DNA from: Chthoniobacterales bacterium | Lineage (GTDB): Bacteria; Verrucomicrobiota; Verrucomicrobiia; Chthoniobacterales; UBA10450 | Reading direction: 5' to 3' | Assembly (NCBI GenBank): GCA_035274845.1 | Contig: DATENU010000022.1 | Span: 62,001-126,000 of the forward strand | Length of the DNA stretch: 64,000 nucleotides | Part shown: positions 17,026 through 25,999 of the stretch, piece by piece | Layout of the letters: each line of letters begins with the position of its first letter | Position numbering within the stretch: position 1 is the first letter of the stretch | The notes under the pieces: model-generated | What the model was told of the DNA's origin: nothing | Databases searched by the model: none | The model's input: the letters and a program-made list of their open reading frames with translations, nothing else | Program-made: the position numbers and the translations under genes

Positions 17026-18189
17026 TTATCCCGGTGTCGATGTCTTCTCCGGTGTCGGTGTGCGCGATGGTGTCGACGTGGGAGATGGTGTCGGTGTGCG
17101 AGATGATGTCGGCGATGGCGCTGGTGCCGCTCCATTTTCCACATTCAACGACTCGCTGGCTTTCAAAATATCCTCGTCAGCCTTATCCCTATTCTCAGAC
17201 CACCATTCCAGAAGGAACTCGACCGCCAGCGGCTTTATTTTTAGCTGAGCGAGATGCGTGAAGCATTCGCCTGCGATCTGAACCATTCCGAGACTGGCTT
17301 CGCTACGCATTACCGAGGCGAAGTAATCAAACCTGTCGTTCATCGGAATATCCTGTCGACTCTCCAGGTATTGAAGGAGCGCAAACTTCCCCTCTTTGTA
17401 CGGAGTATCCGCGATTGCGAGTTTCAACCCCTCAAAAGTGATCTTGCTGGGATCGACGCCACGCTTCCAGGGCACAGTGTAGGCAACACCGAACGGCTTT
17501 GAACTCGCATTGAGTATCATTTCATAGGCCTGAGAAGCGCGATCCCGCAACGGATACTTTGCGTCCTTAGACCATTCATGTAATTGATCGAATGATTTGC
17601 GATCGTCGTTCTGAGCCGCAAGAACAATACTCGTGAACGCCGTCAACTCGTTCAGATTGTCTACCGTTTTTGAAGCCTTTTTTAGGGTGTCTTCAATTGT
17701 GTCAAGCTTCTTTGATGCGAGCTCGTTTTTTTCCCCCAGCTCTCTGGCCAGTCTTTCTGCCTCGGTCGCCTTGTTTGCAACCAAATCGACTGTCGCCGCT
17801 TGTGCTTCAATTCGTTCCTTGATCTTTGAAATTTCTTCTGCGTCCCCGGTCGCCTGTCGCGCAGCGGTCTTAATTGAACCGACCTGGGTTATTGTTATCT
17901 CGGTTATGCGCTCGTGAAATATGCAGATTAATCCAATAAAAACGACCAACACTGAAAGAGCCACGGCGGCCGTGACGTTTGGTTTATTTGCGAGAAGCCA
18001 CCAAGCGCAGACCGCAACCGAATTGCCGATCAGAAGAAGGCCCAACAACTCAATAGATTTCACGTGGGTTCGAACCGAAACTTTGTTGCTTGCACCTAGA
18101 GACAACTCTTTGCCTTCCGTCAAGGTTGTTGACCTACCCCCGAATTGAGAGCTCGTAATAATTTTCCGCCGATTGGGGTCATACGCCAA
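17026..18189 (-). CDS. membrane protein with coiled coil and Pro/Thr/Ser tail
   Basis: Up to 387 residues. Two adjacent transmembrane helices (ELLGLLLIGNSVAVCAWWL and VTAAVALSVLVVFIGLICIF) are followed by a charged coiled coil of about 70 residues (KIKERIEAQAATVDLVANKA onward), a helical domain, and a C-terminal tail of TPTPS-type repeats encoded by an imperfect GGTGTCG-like tandem array near 17035-17120. If it starts at ATG 18189 it overlaps the upstream gene by 70 bases; a GTG at 18063 would start just before helix 1 and avoid the overlap. No family is recognised. It may be a membrane partner for the neighbouring Rossmann-domain protein. Confidence 0.6.
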   Translation of the reverse strand: MAYDPNRRKIITSSQFGGRSTTLTEGKELSLGASNKVSVRTHVKSIELLGLLLIGNSVAVCAWWLLANKPNVTAAVALSVLVVFIGLICIFHERITEITITQVGSIKTAARQATGDAEEISKIKERIEAQAATVDLVANKATEAERLARELGEKNELASKKLDTIEDTLKKASKTVDNLNELTAFTSIVLAAQNDDRKSFDQLHEWSKDAKYPLRDRASQAYEMILNASSKPFGVAYTVPWKRGVDPSKITFEGLKLAIADTPYKEGKFALLQYLESRQDIPMNDRFDYFASVMRSEASLGMVQIAGECFTHLAQLKIKPLAVEFLLEWWSENRDKADEDILKASESLNVENGAAPAPSPTSSRTPTPSPTSTPSRTPTPEKTSTPG

Positions 18190-18869
18190 GCCTTCGAGCG
18201 GAATCGATTATACCAAGCATCCCCCGGTCCGGTGAGGCTAAACATCGCATTGATCGAAGCTTGAGTAATTAAGCCACGCGCTTCCAGCTTCGCCACAGAG
18301 TTTATCGCTGGCCCGAGCATTGCGTCCCATTTCATATCTTCTTTTCCCGTACCCAATCCCACGTCCTCGAACCCGGTATCCTCTGTCGAAGATATCCAAT
18401 CGCCTCGCTGCGCTCCGGCGGCAAATTTCTGCAGATATGTGATATCCTGCGCCGTTAGCGTGTCCAAATCATCAATTATTGTCTGACGTTCATCCCGCGT
18501 AGTCGATTCCGGTTGGGCGATAAACGAAGTCAAAACGTTTACGTAATAATGCCGCTTGCCATCCTCCGGCTCGCGTTTCACTCGTCGAACGATGTCTTCC
18601 AGCAATTCCGCCGCGTCTGGTAATTTTTTCACGTTGGCAGCGAGCTCGGCTACCCCTTGCTCCATTGCAGCAACACGCGCCGTGAGTCGGTCGAAAAATT
18701 CGTCCACGCGTGCGCTCTGACTGTACGTTTCGTACTCGTTCCATGCCTGCGAGAACGCCCCACCTACCAGCGGCACGAACTGCGCGAGCGTTCGTATTCC
18801 GCCTTTTATTATCGCACTATTCCGTGTTCCGGTTACGGGCAGCGGGTCTTCTCGGTCTGGGGTGCTCAT
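18120..18869 (-). CDS. unknown protein, first gene of the tRNA-flanked block
   Basis: A protein of 249 residues starting MSTPDREDPLPVTGTRNSAI. It carries a short hydrophobic stretch (TLAQFVPLVGGAFSQAW), then a helical, charged region (RVDEFFDRLTARVAAMEQGV, KREPEDGKRHYYVNVLTSF) and a basic C-terminus that resembles a winged-helix-like end (LEARGLITQASINAMF, AWRMTPIGGKLLRAL). I do not recognise the family. The 3' end overlaps the next gene by up to 70 bases, so the two are probably translated together. Confidence 0.6.
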   Translation of the reverse strand: MSTPDREDPLPVTGTRNSAIIKGGIRTLAQFVPLVGGAFSQAWNEYETYSQSARVDEFFDRLTARVAAMEQGVAELAANVKKLPDAAELLEDIVRRVKREPEDGKRHYYVNVLTSFIAQPESTTRDERQTIIDDLDTLTAQDITYLQKFAAGAQRGDWISSTEDTGFEDVGLGTGKEDMKWDAMLGPAINSVAKLEARGLITQASINAMFSLTGPGDAWYNRFRSKAWRMTPIGGKLLRALNSGVGQQP

Positions 18870-19260
18870 TCTGGCACCCTACGCGAAAAAATCTTTTGCG
18901 CGAGGTTGCGCGCAATTTCAGCCGCCCAGCAATGTCGGCAGCTTCCGCATCCAAAATTCCGCGTCTAAGAACAGGTTTATCGACCGGAGATTCCGCAACC
19001 GCAGCTTCGGCGGCATTTTCGCCCCGCCGGCGCGAAGATGTTTCCCGAAGTGCACCCTCTCACGTTCAAACCATCCCCACGCGATGAGTTCCGAGGAATT
19101 GCAGGCAACGGCTTTCGCAATCCGCCTGATTCGCGCCTGTCGGTTTACCGCCATCATGAAACGACGCGCTGTTCGTAGAACCAATTTCCGGGCGGAGGGG
19201 GTAGATTCTGCCCGGAGGTTTTGCTGCAAAATTTGCTCCACTCTCTGCCGTATCAGAGGT
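18870..19260. other. 391-base gap before tRNA-Phe, no credible gene
   Basis: Both strands have open frames here, but they are Arg/Ser-rich and those at the right end run into the tRNA gene, so I do not treat them as coding. The stretch should contain the minus-strand promoter for the three-gene block. No hairpin or repeat stands out. Confidence 0.5.
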
Positions 19261-19334
<74 letters not shown>

Positions 19335-19389
19335 AACTAGCTGCGATCAAGGACTTTGGATCGATGTTTGAAAACCATTCTTGCCAAAT

Positions 19390-20622
19390 ATGATACCAGA
19401 ATCTGATACTGACTGCCTGAAAAACAGCCAAACAACGCCAACGAAGGTCTCAAGTCCCTGGCATAAATCTTCGGTCGCAAATCTCGTCCGCTACGGCCCA
19501 TCGGGCGTTTACTTTGCGCGCTTCAAAGTAGGCGGCAAGTTAATTCGAAAAAGCCTTCGCACGAAGCTATTAAGCATTGCGCGCAATCGACTGACGGAGC
19601 AAGTCACCGAAGCCCGATCCCATTCCGACTTAGGCAGGAAGATCGCAAAAGGGAAAATTACCTTCGGCGAGGTAGCGGAAACGTATCTCCGCGCTCGTGA
19701 AAGCGACCCCGATCTAAAACCGCGCTCGAAGGAATACCGCCGCGCGTGCCTCGCCGCAATTCGCAAAACGTGGCCGAGCATCGACGCACTCGACGTTCGG
19801 AGAATCTCCAAAGGCGCAGTGCGTGACTGGGCGGCAACGCTTCGCGCCAACGGCACGGGATTCAGGGCGAATCGCACTAAGAGCGCGCACAAAGGAATTT
19901 CTGCCGGGCGTTTTAATAATACGGTGGCGACGTTGCGACAGATTTTAGATTTAGCGATAGAGGAAGGCGCGCTTCACACAAATTCAGCTCGTGCGATCAA
20001 ACGCATGAAGGAACGCGCTAAAGAGCTGTCGCTACCCTCCCGTAGTCAATTTGCCGACTTAGTAAGGATTGTCGAAACCTCGGGCGCGGCACGGGCGCGG
20101 CATTGTGCGGACTTGATTCGATTTCTGGCGTTTAGCGGCTGTCGTCTTGGCGAAGCTCAACAGGTCCAATGGCGGGACGTTGATTGGGAGAAATCCGAGT
20201 TGATTATCCGCGGCGATCTGAAAACCGGCACAAAAAATTGGGGAATCCGTCGCGTGTCGATGATTCCCGAACTGGATCTGATGTTAAGAGATTGGCGGCA
20301 ACGGCGGTTCGGCGAGACACCGGAGACGGCTGTTCTTTGCGTTAAAGAGTGCCAACGGAGCCTCGACCGTGCCTGCAAGACTCTGTGCATTCAAAAAATC
20401 ACGCATCACGATTTGCGGCACCTGTTCGCAACGATGGCCATCGAAAGCGGAATTGATATCCCAACGGTGGCCAGACTGCTCGGGCACAGAGATGGTGGCG
20501 CGCTCGCCATGCGCGTTTACGGTCACCTGCGGCAACAACACGCAAGGGAGCAGGTGCAGAAAATTCGCTTCAACCTGAGCTCTCCGGAAAACGTTGTCAG
20601 CTTTTTTCCACGAACCGGATAG
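19390..20622 (+). CDS. tyrosine recombinase (phage/island integrase)
   Basis: A protein of 410 residues from ATG 19390 (MIPESDTDCLKN). The N-terminal arm-binding part includes GVYFARFKVGGKLIRKSL, followed by the SAM-like core-binding domain (around 90-190) and the catalytic domain. The catalytic set is complete: R252 in SGCRLGEA, H340 and R343 in HHDLRH, H366 in LLGHRDG, and the nucleophile Y377 in RVYGHL. It should cut and rejoin DNA at a tRNA-borne site. It lies on the 5' side of tRNA-Phe, outside the 3.5-kb block, so it more naturally belongs with the HTH protein and remnants to its right. Confidence 0.92.
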   Translation: MIPESDTDCLKNSQTTPTKVSSPWHKSSVANLVRYGPSGVYFARFKVGGKLIRKSLRTKLLSIARNRLTEQVTEARSHSDLGRKIAKGKITFGEVAETYLRARESDPDLKPRSKEYRRACLAAIRKTWPSIDALDVRRISKGAVRDWAATLRANGTGFRANRTKSAHKGISAGRFNNTVATLRQILDLAIEEGALHTNSARAIKRMKERAKELSLPSRSQFADLVRIVETSGAARARHCADLIRFLAFSGCRLGEAQQVQWRDVDWEKSELIIRGDLKTGTKNWGIRRVSMIPELDLMLRDWRQRRFGETPETAVLCVKECQRSLDRACKTLCIQKITHHDLRHLFATMAIESGIDIPTVARLLGHRDGGALAMRVYGHLRQQHAREQVQKIRFNLSSPENVVSFFPRTG

Positions 20623-20873
20623 CGACAAATTGCTTTTTCCGACTGTCCCGCAACCGAACACGTGCCGGCGGTCCCGATACTCGGATTTTTCGGGAGCGCC
20701 CGTCGGCACTATTCCCGAGGAAAGGCTTCGCAGTGGACAGCGAAAGTTGTCAAACAAATTCTGCGGCTAAAAAAGGCCCTGACTGTCCATAAGAGTCTGG
20801 AACAGTCCGCAAGAGTCCAAGGTCAGACCTCCGCCCCTGCGTGATCCTGAAAAAATGGGCTTACTATCCGCCT

Positions 20874-21215
20874 ATGTTGAGCCAAACTACGCCAACTCCA
20901 GCCCCAGCCCGCCTGTCTCGAAACGGAAAGCGCATGGGGAAATCTCCGAAACTCATCCTGCCGTGGAGGGAGTGCGCAGCGGTCACACCGAACCACTTCG
21001 CCGCCATTTTCGGGCGTGAAGTCACCTGGGCGTACCGTAAAATCTATGACGGTAGCGTGAAGACGCTTTCCACGCTCGGTCGACTCCTTATTCCCACCTC
21101 TGAAATTCATAGGCTTCTCGCCGGCGCAGAAACTTATGACGGACTTTCTCGGGACAACGGGCGCGCAGAGCAGGCCCCTGCCACTCAGCAGCCGAACATA
21201 GAGACTCAATCGTAA
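20874..21215 (+). CDS. excisionase-like helix-turn-helix protein
   Basis: A protein of 113 residues from ATG 20874 (MLSQTTPTPAPARLSRN). The core, PWRECAAVTPNHFAAIFGRE then WAYRKIYDGSVKTLSTLGR and LLIPTSEIHRLL, is a MerR-like winged helix of the HTH_17/excisionase kind. Its position 250 bases after the integrase supports a role as recombination directionality factor or element regulator. The stop codon abuts the start of the next frame (TAAATG). The Pro-rich start and Gln-rich end look disordered. An upstream GTG (20841) and an internal ATG (20934) are alternatives. Confidence 0.65.
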   Translation: MLSQTTPTPAPARLSRNGKRMGKSPKLILPWRECAAVTPNHFAAIFGREVTWAYRKIYDGSVKTLSTLGRLLIPTSEIHRLLAGAETYDGLSRDNGRAEQAPATQQPNIETQS

Positions 21216-21689
21216 ATGCTGTCGCACTCCAACGAAATCCTCGCGGGTCCGCAGGCGATTAGGTATGGAGCTCTGCCGAAAGTGGAATTGCCGACGGACG
21301 ATGTATTGCTCTCCGTTTTCGCGCGACAACTGCTGAAGATTATCAAGGCGAGAGGCATCTATCGTTGAGATAATGTGCCAATGTTTCCGTACGCGGAACG
21401 CGCACGGCTTGAGATTCTCGACGCCCACACATTCCGTTCGTGGGTCGAGAGCTTCCTTGTTTGTTATAAGACGAAGATCGACAACGCTGGTGATTCCTAC
21501 GACGTTTTGCGCACGATGAACAGGGACACGGCGGAAGCTGTGCTTAAATGCAACGAGTTTTGGCAGGGGCTACACGAGGTCGTGACTTTCAATCCCGTTC
21601 GACTCCCTGTCGTTTCGTCGATGGGGCAGAGCAGGTTATTGGAGCCTGGTTATGATGAAGATACTCGCACCCTGACTTTCGAAGGCTGA
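21216..21689 (+). pseudogene. interrupted and truncated island replication-protein N-terminus
   Basis: The frame starting at ATG 21216 reads MLSHSNEILAGPQAIRYGAL... to GIYR, meets TGA at 21366, and continues in the same frame as DNVPMFPYAERARLEI... to FEG and a stop at 21687. The second part contains NPVRLPVVSSMGQSRLLEPG followed by YDEDTRTLTF, which recalls the N-terminal region of primase/helicase (VapE/P4-like) proteins of phage-derived islands. The helicase domain is absent. One in-frame stop plus loss of the C-terminus points to a decayed gene. It follows the HTH gene without a gap. Confidence 0.5.
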
Positions 21690-23005
21690 GTCATAAATGC
21701 TTCCCCTTACTCTGCAATCGCGGCCAACCCGGACGCATAACAGCAGACCAAGAGCGGGACAGGGCCTTCGTTGTACGAGAGGACGAATTGGTTTGAAAAT
21801 GCTATCCCGCCGGACTAAGCGGAGCGCAGCCAACGAACATCGCATTTGCGTTCCAGCCCCACCGCGAGGCGCTCAGATGCGCCCCCTCGGACCTATCTTG
21901 ACGTCAATCGTAGCAACTGTGCGGAGCTCAACGGCTTAGCGAATTCTTCCCTCCACCCATGCCGTTTTTCCGATTTTGACCTTGTCCCACCCTATCCCTA
22001 CCCTATCCTTTTCTTAGATTGTTATCTTCTTCTTAGTTAATGAGTTATGATAATGAGGGAATGGGTGGAATAGGTGGGATAGGGTTTTGTGTGGTCTATA
22101 CGGAGAGATTTTAGTTTTTCTTTCGAATGGAATCAGTGGCAGCCGAGCTCACTTTTGCCGTCCAACCCTGTCACCTATGCCCGCTTCATAGGTGAATTCG
22201 CGGGTATAGGTCGCTGGAAGGTGCCCACCACCGTGGAAAAGGAATCTACTTTTGTCGCAGATTTCAATGGGTGGCGAAGCCCCATGTCGCTTTTTTGTGC
22301 GGGACCTAATTTCGAATGTCCCATTCTGGGGCCAAGATTGGGGCAAAAGCGCGCAAGTGAGACATGTCGCATTCGTGTCGCATCGCCTAGGCCGGCAAGA
22401 ATAGTGGACCGTCCACACGATTTTTGTCACGCGGCAAGCATGAATAGCGGTCTGCTGACCGCCGATCACGCGGAAGGAAGAGTCTTGCAGTTCGGCAAAA
22501 TCTGCTTTGAACAGCCTTCTGTCACCTTTCGCTCTCAGCACCCCCTTATCCCAACGCGTCTACACTCTTCCGGGGTCGAAGTGCGCCCGCCATGCGCTCA
22601 AAGCGAGGATGGCAAGAGCTTTTCCACCGCCGCGGCGATCTCCTCGGACGCGGAACCGCGTCTCGATCAACTTTCGGGCCACGGTGGGCATAGGTAGAAC
22701 GACGCTTATGGGCTCGAACCAAAGCCGGGCAGGCCTCCGTTTCCATCATGCCTTCCCGATTGCCAAAAAAGCAGTGCGCTTCCCGTCTACGCAAGGGACG
22801 AACGCCAACGGTGCACCACGCCCGTGGACGAAGAGGCCGCTCAAGAGCTACGCATCGATTCCGCATAGAGGCCATCGCGAGCGGACGCAATTTGCCGTTT
22901 GATCGTGTAAAGTAGTTAGGGTCCTTCGTAGATAGGGGTGGCCGGTCATTACCGGCCGGCCTGAAGCGAACCAGCAAGTGACAAAAACTCTGCGCGACCG
23001 AAGAC
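21690..23005. other. 1.3-kb stretch without a credible gene
   Basis: Open frames here have no recognisable domain and composition unlike the neighbours (Arg/Pro/Ser-rich), so none is called. A C-rich run of CCCTATCC-type repeats near 21986-22008 is followed by a T-rich, TTCTTCTTAG-containing stretch and then a GGGTGGAATAGGTGGGATAGGG run near 22062-22084, giving an imperfect inverted repeat of about 100 bases overall. This may be decayed island DNA left after loss of the replication gene. Confidence 0.5.
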
Positions 23006-24091
23006 ATGCCGACGATTGAACTGTACGAGTATGAACTTCCAATAGCGGTTGATGACTTGAACCGAGTCGCCGACCTCTTACGGGAGGCGAAGGTATTTTG
23101 CGCCGGGCCTACTGCAGCCGATATCTACGACTGGAAGGCGTGCCGGAAGGCTCACGCAGACGGAATAACCGTTGCAGCGCTCCTTGATCGGAATGTCTTC
23201 AACGACGTGGTCATTCTCGCTCGTACAGCATCAGCTGAGGCCGTCTGTCCATTGTCCGGTCGCGCGCGGTTTGGAGCGGCTGTCATGAGTTACTTGCTCT
23301 GCTCCAACATTCTCGTTGATCCAGGCCTCGCTGTTCACGAATGGCCTGCCGGTGCTCTCGAAGAGCTAACGCTGTTTCGTAGAGCGGACGAGACGGATGC
23401 CGCGACGTTTGTCGAGATAGCGTTGGCGCGGGCCGATCGAATCGCTCCTGGTGAGCTTCCACCACCGAAGGTGCACCCGACACCACAGACGTTCCGAGGC
23501 AGTGTTTCGGGACGAGAGGAACATCGTCTGGCCGTGCTCAAAATCTGCGAGTTAGAACTCGCTGCGCTCAATCCATGCGAAAAGATCGAGCGGTTCTTTA
23601 GGTGGACATTCGATCATTACATTTTCCTGCCCGCTGCCATTAGCCTCGCAGCGCAACAATTTAGCCCAAGCCGCCGCAAGCCGCTCTTGCGCCGAGTCGC
23701 TAGTCCTGATCGCCAACGTGCGATGTCGGCGGTCGATAATGCCGTTTGGGATTTGCTCGTTGCGATGCATTGGGCAGAGCGAGTTGAACGGCAGCTTTCC
23801 GAAAAGAAGTTTTGGATTCTGTGTTCGCGCGACGAATCCCTTAAAGCACTCGCCAGAAACCTCCATTTTAGTCGCGAAGCAGGACAGACGCGCGAAAGCG
23901 CGCTCCGCACGATGTTCATCGATTTGTGGGGGTCATTGGACGGCGGGCGGCTGGCAACGCACCTCTTGCAGTTGATGCTCGACGCGAAGAATCCGATACG
24001 GTGGTGCAATCAAGATGGCTTTAAAGAAAGGATCGACGATATGACCCGCCACCTAGAGCATGCCTTTCTTTCGTGGCAGCCGGCGGATTGA
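23006..24091 (+). CDS. unknown protein, possible PIN-like N-terminus
   Basis: A protein of 361 residues starting MPTIELYEYELPIAVDDLNR. Residues about 50-75 (GITVAALLDRNVFNDVVIL) look like the first strand and acidic motif of a PIN-like or related nuclease fold, and a later stretch CSRDESLKALARNLHFSR could carry a second conserved region, but the remaining acidic residues cannot be placed with confidence. No transmembrane segment is present. It converges on the DUF4365 gene with 30 bases between stops. It lies in the accessory region next to nuclease-like genes, which would fit a defence or toxin role; this is inference. Confidence 0.5.
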   Translation: MPTIELYEYELPIAVDDLNRVADLLREAKVFCAGPTAADIYDWKACRKAHADGITVAALLDRNVFNDVVILARTASAEAVCPLSGRARFGAAVMSYLLCSNILVDPGLAVHEWPAGALEELTLFRRADETDAATFVEIALARADRIAPGELPPPKVHPTPQTFRGSVSGREEHRLAVLKICELELAALNPCEKIERFFRWTFDHYIFLPAAISLAAQQFSPSRRKPLLRRVASPDRQRAMSAVDNAVWDLLVAMHWAERVERQLSEKKFWILCSRDESLKALARNLHFSREAGQTRESALRTMFIDLWGSLDGGRLATHLLQLMLDAKNPIRWCNQDGFKERIDDMTRHLEHAFLSWQPAD

Positions 24092-24121
24092 TTGTACCGG
24101 CCGGGCAAAGCGCTATGAGTT

Positions 24122-25723
24122 CTACGGCCCGAGCTTTCGCCGGGACCAGATAGCATTTTCCCCCGCTCGAAAGTTGAGGCGCTTTTTCAATGGGCGGTCA
24201 GTGTCCTCGAAAGAAATTAACTCTACATCGGTCATCGTATTCTCGACATCCGGTATCTCAATCAGATAGCCAAAGAGGTCGAAAGCGGCGGTACCAATTA
24301 TTTTCATCATACCGTGCGGTTGAGGTTCTCCGGTTCGCCACTGAGCCGGGAGGGCAGTTTCGCTTTCGACCGTGCATCCGAATGTGGCACCGCTGATGAA
24401 ATCTTGGAACGAGTCTCCGCGTGTGAGTGCCCACAATGCGTCAAGTTCTCGTTCAGTCTGGTAGGTGATGTCGCTTGGCTTTGGCACTCGCGGGTCGATT
24501 CCGTAATGCTCTGCGACGGAGCGAACCCGTCCGAACCAGTCCAGCTCGCGGTGCATTCGCTGATTGGCGTCATTGTTCGTTGCCGCAAGCTGCCCTCTGC
24601 CAACACGAAGCCCTTCGACGAAATAAGCGAGTTCGACTTCCTCCTCCGTCGCAAGCGTGGCCGCGAGGCTCCGCAATTCGTCAAACCACGCGAGGCAAGA
24701 CAGCGCTTGGCCTTCCCATTCATCTAGTCTGAGTGGCGTTGATACTGAAATGCTGAACTCGTCTGTCGCACCGCGGGTGAGAGATATCTCAACTGAAAGC
24801 GGACTGTGGGGAAGTCTACCGCCAAAGCGCATCACCTCTATCCCACCCTGCCAATAGCCTTCTATTTGGAGAAATTTCGAGTTTTTCCACCGAAGTTGCA
24901 CCGAGCCTGGTCGTGACTCGGGTTCGAACCGCAGCTTGTATCGCCCCGCAGGCATTAGTGTCTGAATCAGAGGAGAGTCGTGCGGGCCGATTAAGTCCAT
25001 GTCCGCAAGGAAGACATCCCCACGTTTCACCATCGCCAGAAACTGTCGGCGAGTTTCCGAGTCACCGCTTGTAAATGTCAGGCAGAGTGGTGCGGTCGGA
25101 TGAAGATCTATAACTTCCCGGCCGGCCTGAAAGGAAACGTCGACGCCAATTGTCGGATCAAGCTTCTGCAAAGTCGTTTTCCGCTGCTCAATCGCCGCCC
25201 CGATCGAGCCAGGATACAAATCCCGCACATATTGCTCCGCTTGCTTCACCGCTTCAGAGAAGCGGGCCAAATCACGGAAGGAGTCCGCCAAATTGAACGT
25301 CACACTCAGCGTGTTCTGGCTGTCGAGCCTTGCTGCGGCAGCGTGTTCACGAAGGTACTTCTGCGCGAAGACCCAGTACGCGTTCCTTTCGGTGACATCT
25401 ACTAGTGCGATAAAGACCGGCAGACGAGCATCGTCTCGGTAGTATAGGAGAGGTTTGCGATTCATGCGGAAGCGAATACCGCCTTTTCGAATCGTAACCG
25501 AGTGAGAGCCTTTTACCTGAACCCCGAGCTGCAGCCCGGTCAGTTCGCCGGCTTCCACAATTTCAACATTGTAGTCGACGAAGAAGTCGGGTACTTGCGC
25601 CCGCCATAGCCACGAGTCAGGGAGAAGTGATTTCAGAACCTCAATCGCCCTTTGCTCGATAACGAAGCTCGGCCCCACCGTCGGTTGGTTTGATCGCTTA
25701 GCGCCCATCAGCACGCCAAACAT
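24122..25723 (-). CDS. DUF4365-type nuclease-like protein
   Basis: A protein of 533 residues. Residues 15-130 match the DUF4365 pattern: helix FVIEQRAIEVLKSLLP, then WRAQVPDFFVDYNVEIVEAG and LQLGVQVKGSHS, giving D50, E54 and the Q69-V-K71 motif of a PD-(D/E)xK-like fold. The strand pair PLLYYRDDARLPVFIALVDV follows, as is usual in this family. The C-terminal 400 residues are unrecognised and probably recognise a target. DUF4365 proteins are common in phage-defence islands. Starts at 25723 or at the Met five codons further in are both possible. It is divergent from the NERD gene. Confidence 0.68.
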   Translation of the reverse strand: MFGVLMGAKRSNQPTVGPSFVIEQRAIEVLKSLLPDSWLWRAQVPDFFVDYNVEIVEAGELTGLQLGVQVKGSHSVTIRKGGIRFRMNRKPLLYYRDDARLPVFIALVDVTERNAYWVFAQKYLREHAAAARLDSQNTLSVTFNLADSFRDLARFSEAVKQAEQYVRDLYPGSIGAAIEQRKTTLQKLDPTIGVDVSFQAGREVIDLHPTAPLCLTFTSGDSETRRQFLAMVKRGDVFLADMDLIGPHDSPLIQTLMPAGRYKLRFEPESRPGSVQLRWKNSKFLQIEGYWQGGIEVMRFGGRLPHSPLSVEISLTRGATDEFSISVSTPLRLDEWEGQALSCLAWFDELRSLAATLATEEEVELAYFVEGLRVGRGQLAATNNDANQRMHRELDWFGRVRSVAEHYGIDPRVPKPSDITYQTERELDALWALTRGDSFQDFISGATFGCTVESETALPAQWRTGEPQPHGMMKIIGTAAFDLFGYLIEIPDVENTMTDVELISFEDTDRPLKKRLNFRAGENAIWSRRKLGP

Positions 25724-25999
25724 ACACCGTTTGAATCGTAGTCTGGAAAATCCGGTGCGGAACTAGCCTGTACACGCTAAATTAAACGGATGCGGCGAGA
25801 CTGTGGCCGCGTTGCTTTCGCACAGATTCGCGAGTTTACTGGCGTTGTTTAGAGGGGCTCATCTGCGCCGTCCTCACGGGCGCTCTCGGTCTTCCGGCCA
25901 ATGGTCTCTCTTGGAAACCACCGCACCGCTGCGGGTGCGCAGATCATCACGAGGCTCACTGCTGATCGATGCGACTCGCGCCGAACATCGGCTTACTGC

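Noticed and set aside
22089-22697. Plus-strand frame of 202 codons in the gene-poor stretch
   Set aside because: Ser/Arg/Pro-rich composition, no domain, no ribosome site, and surrounded by decayed sequence.
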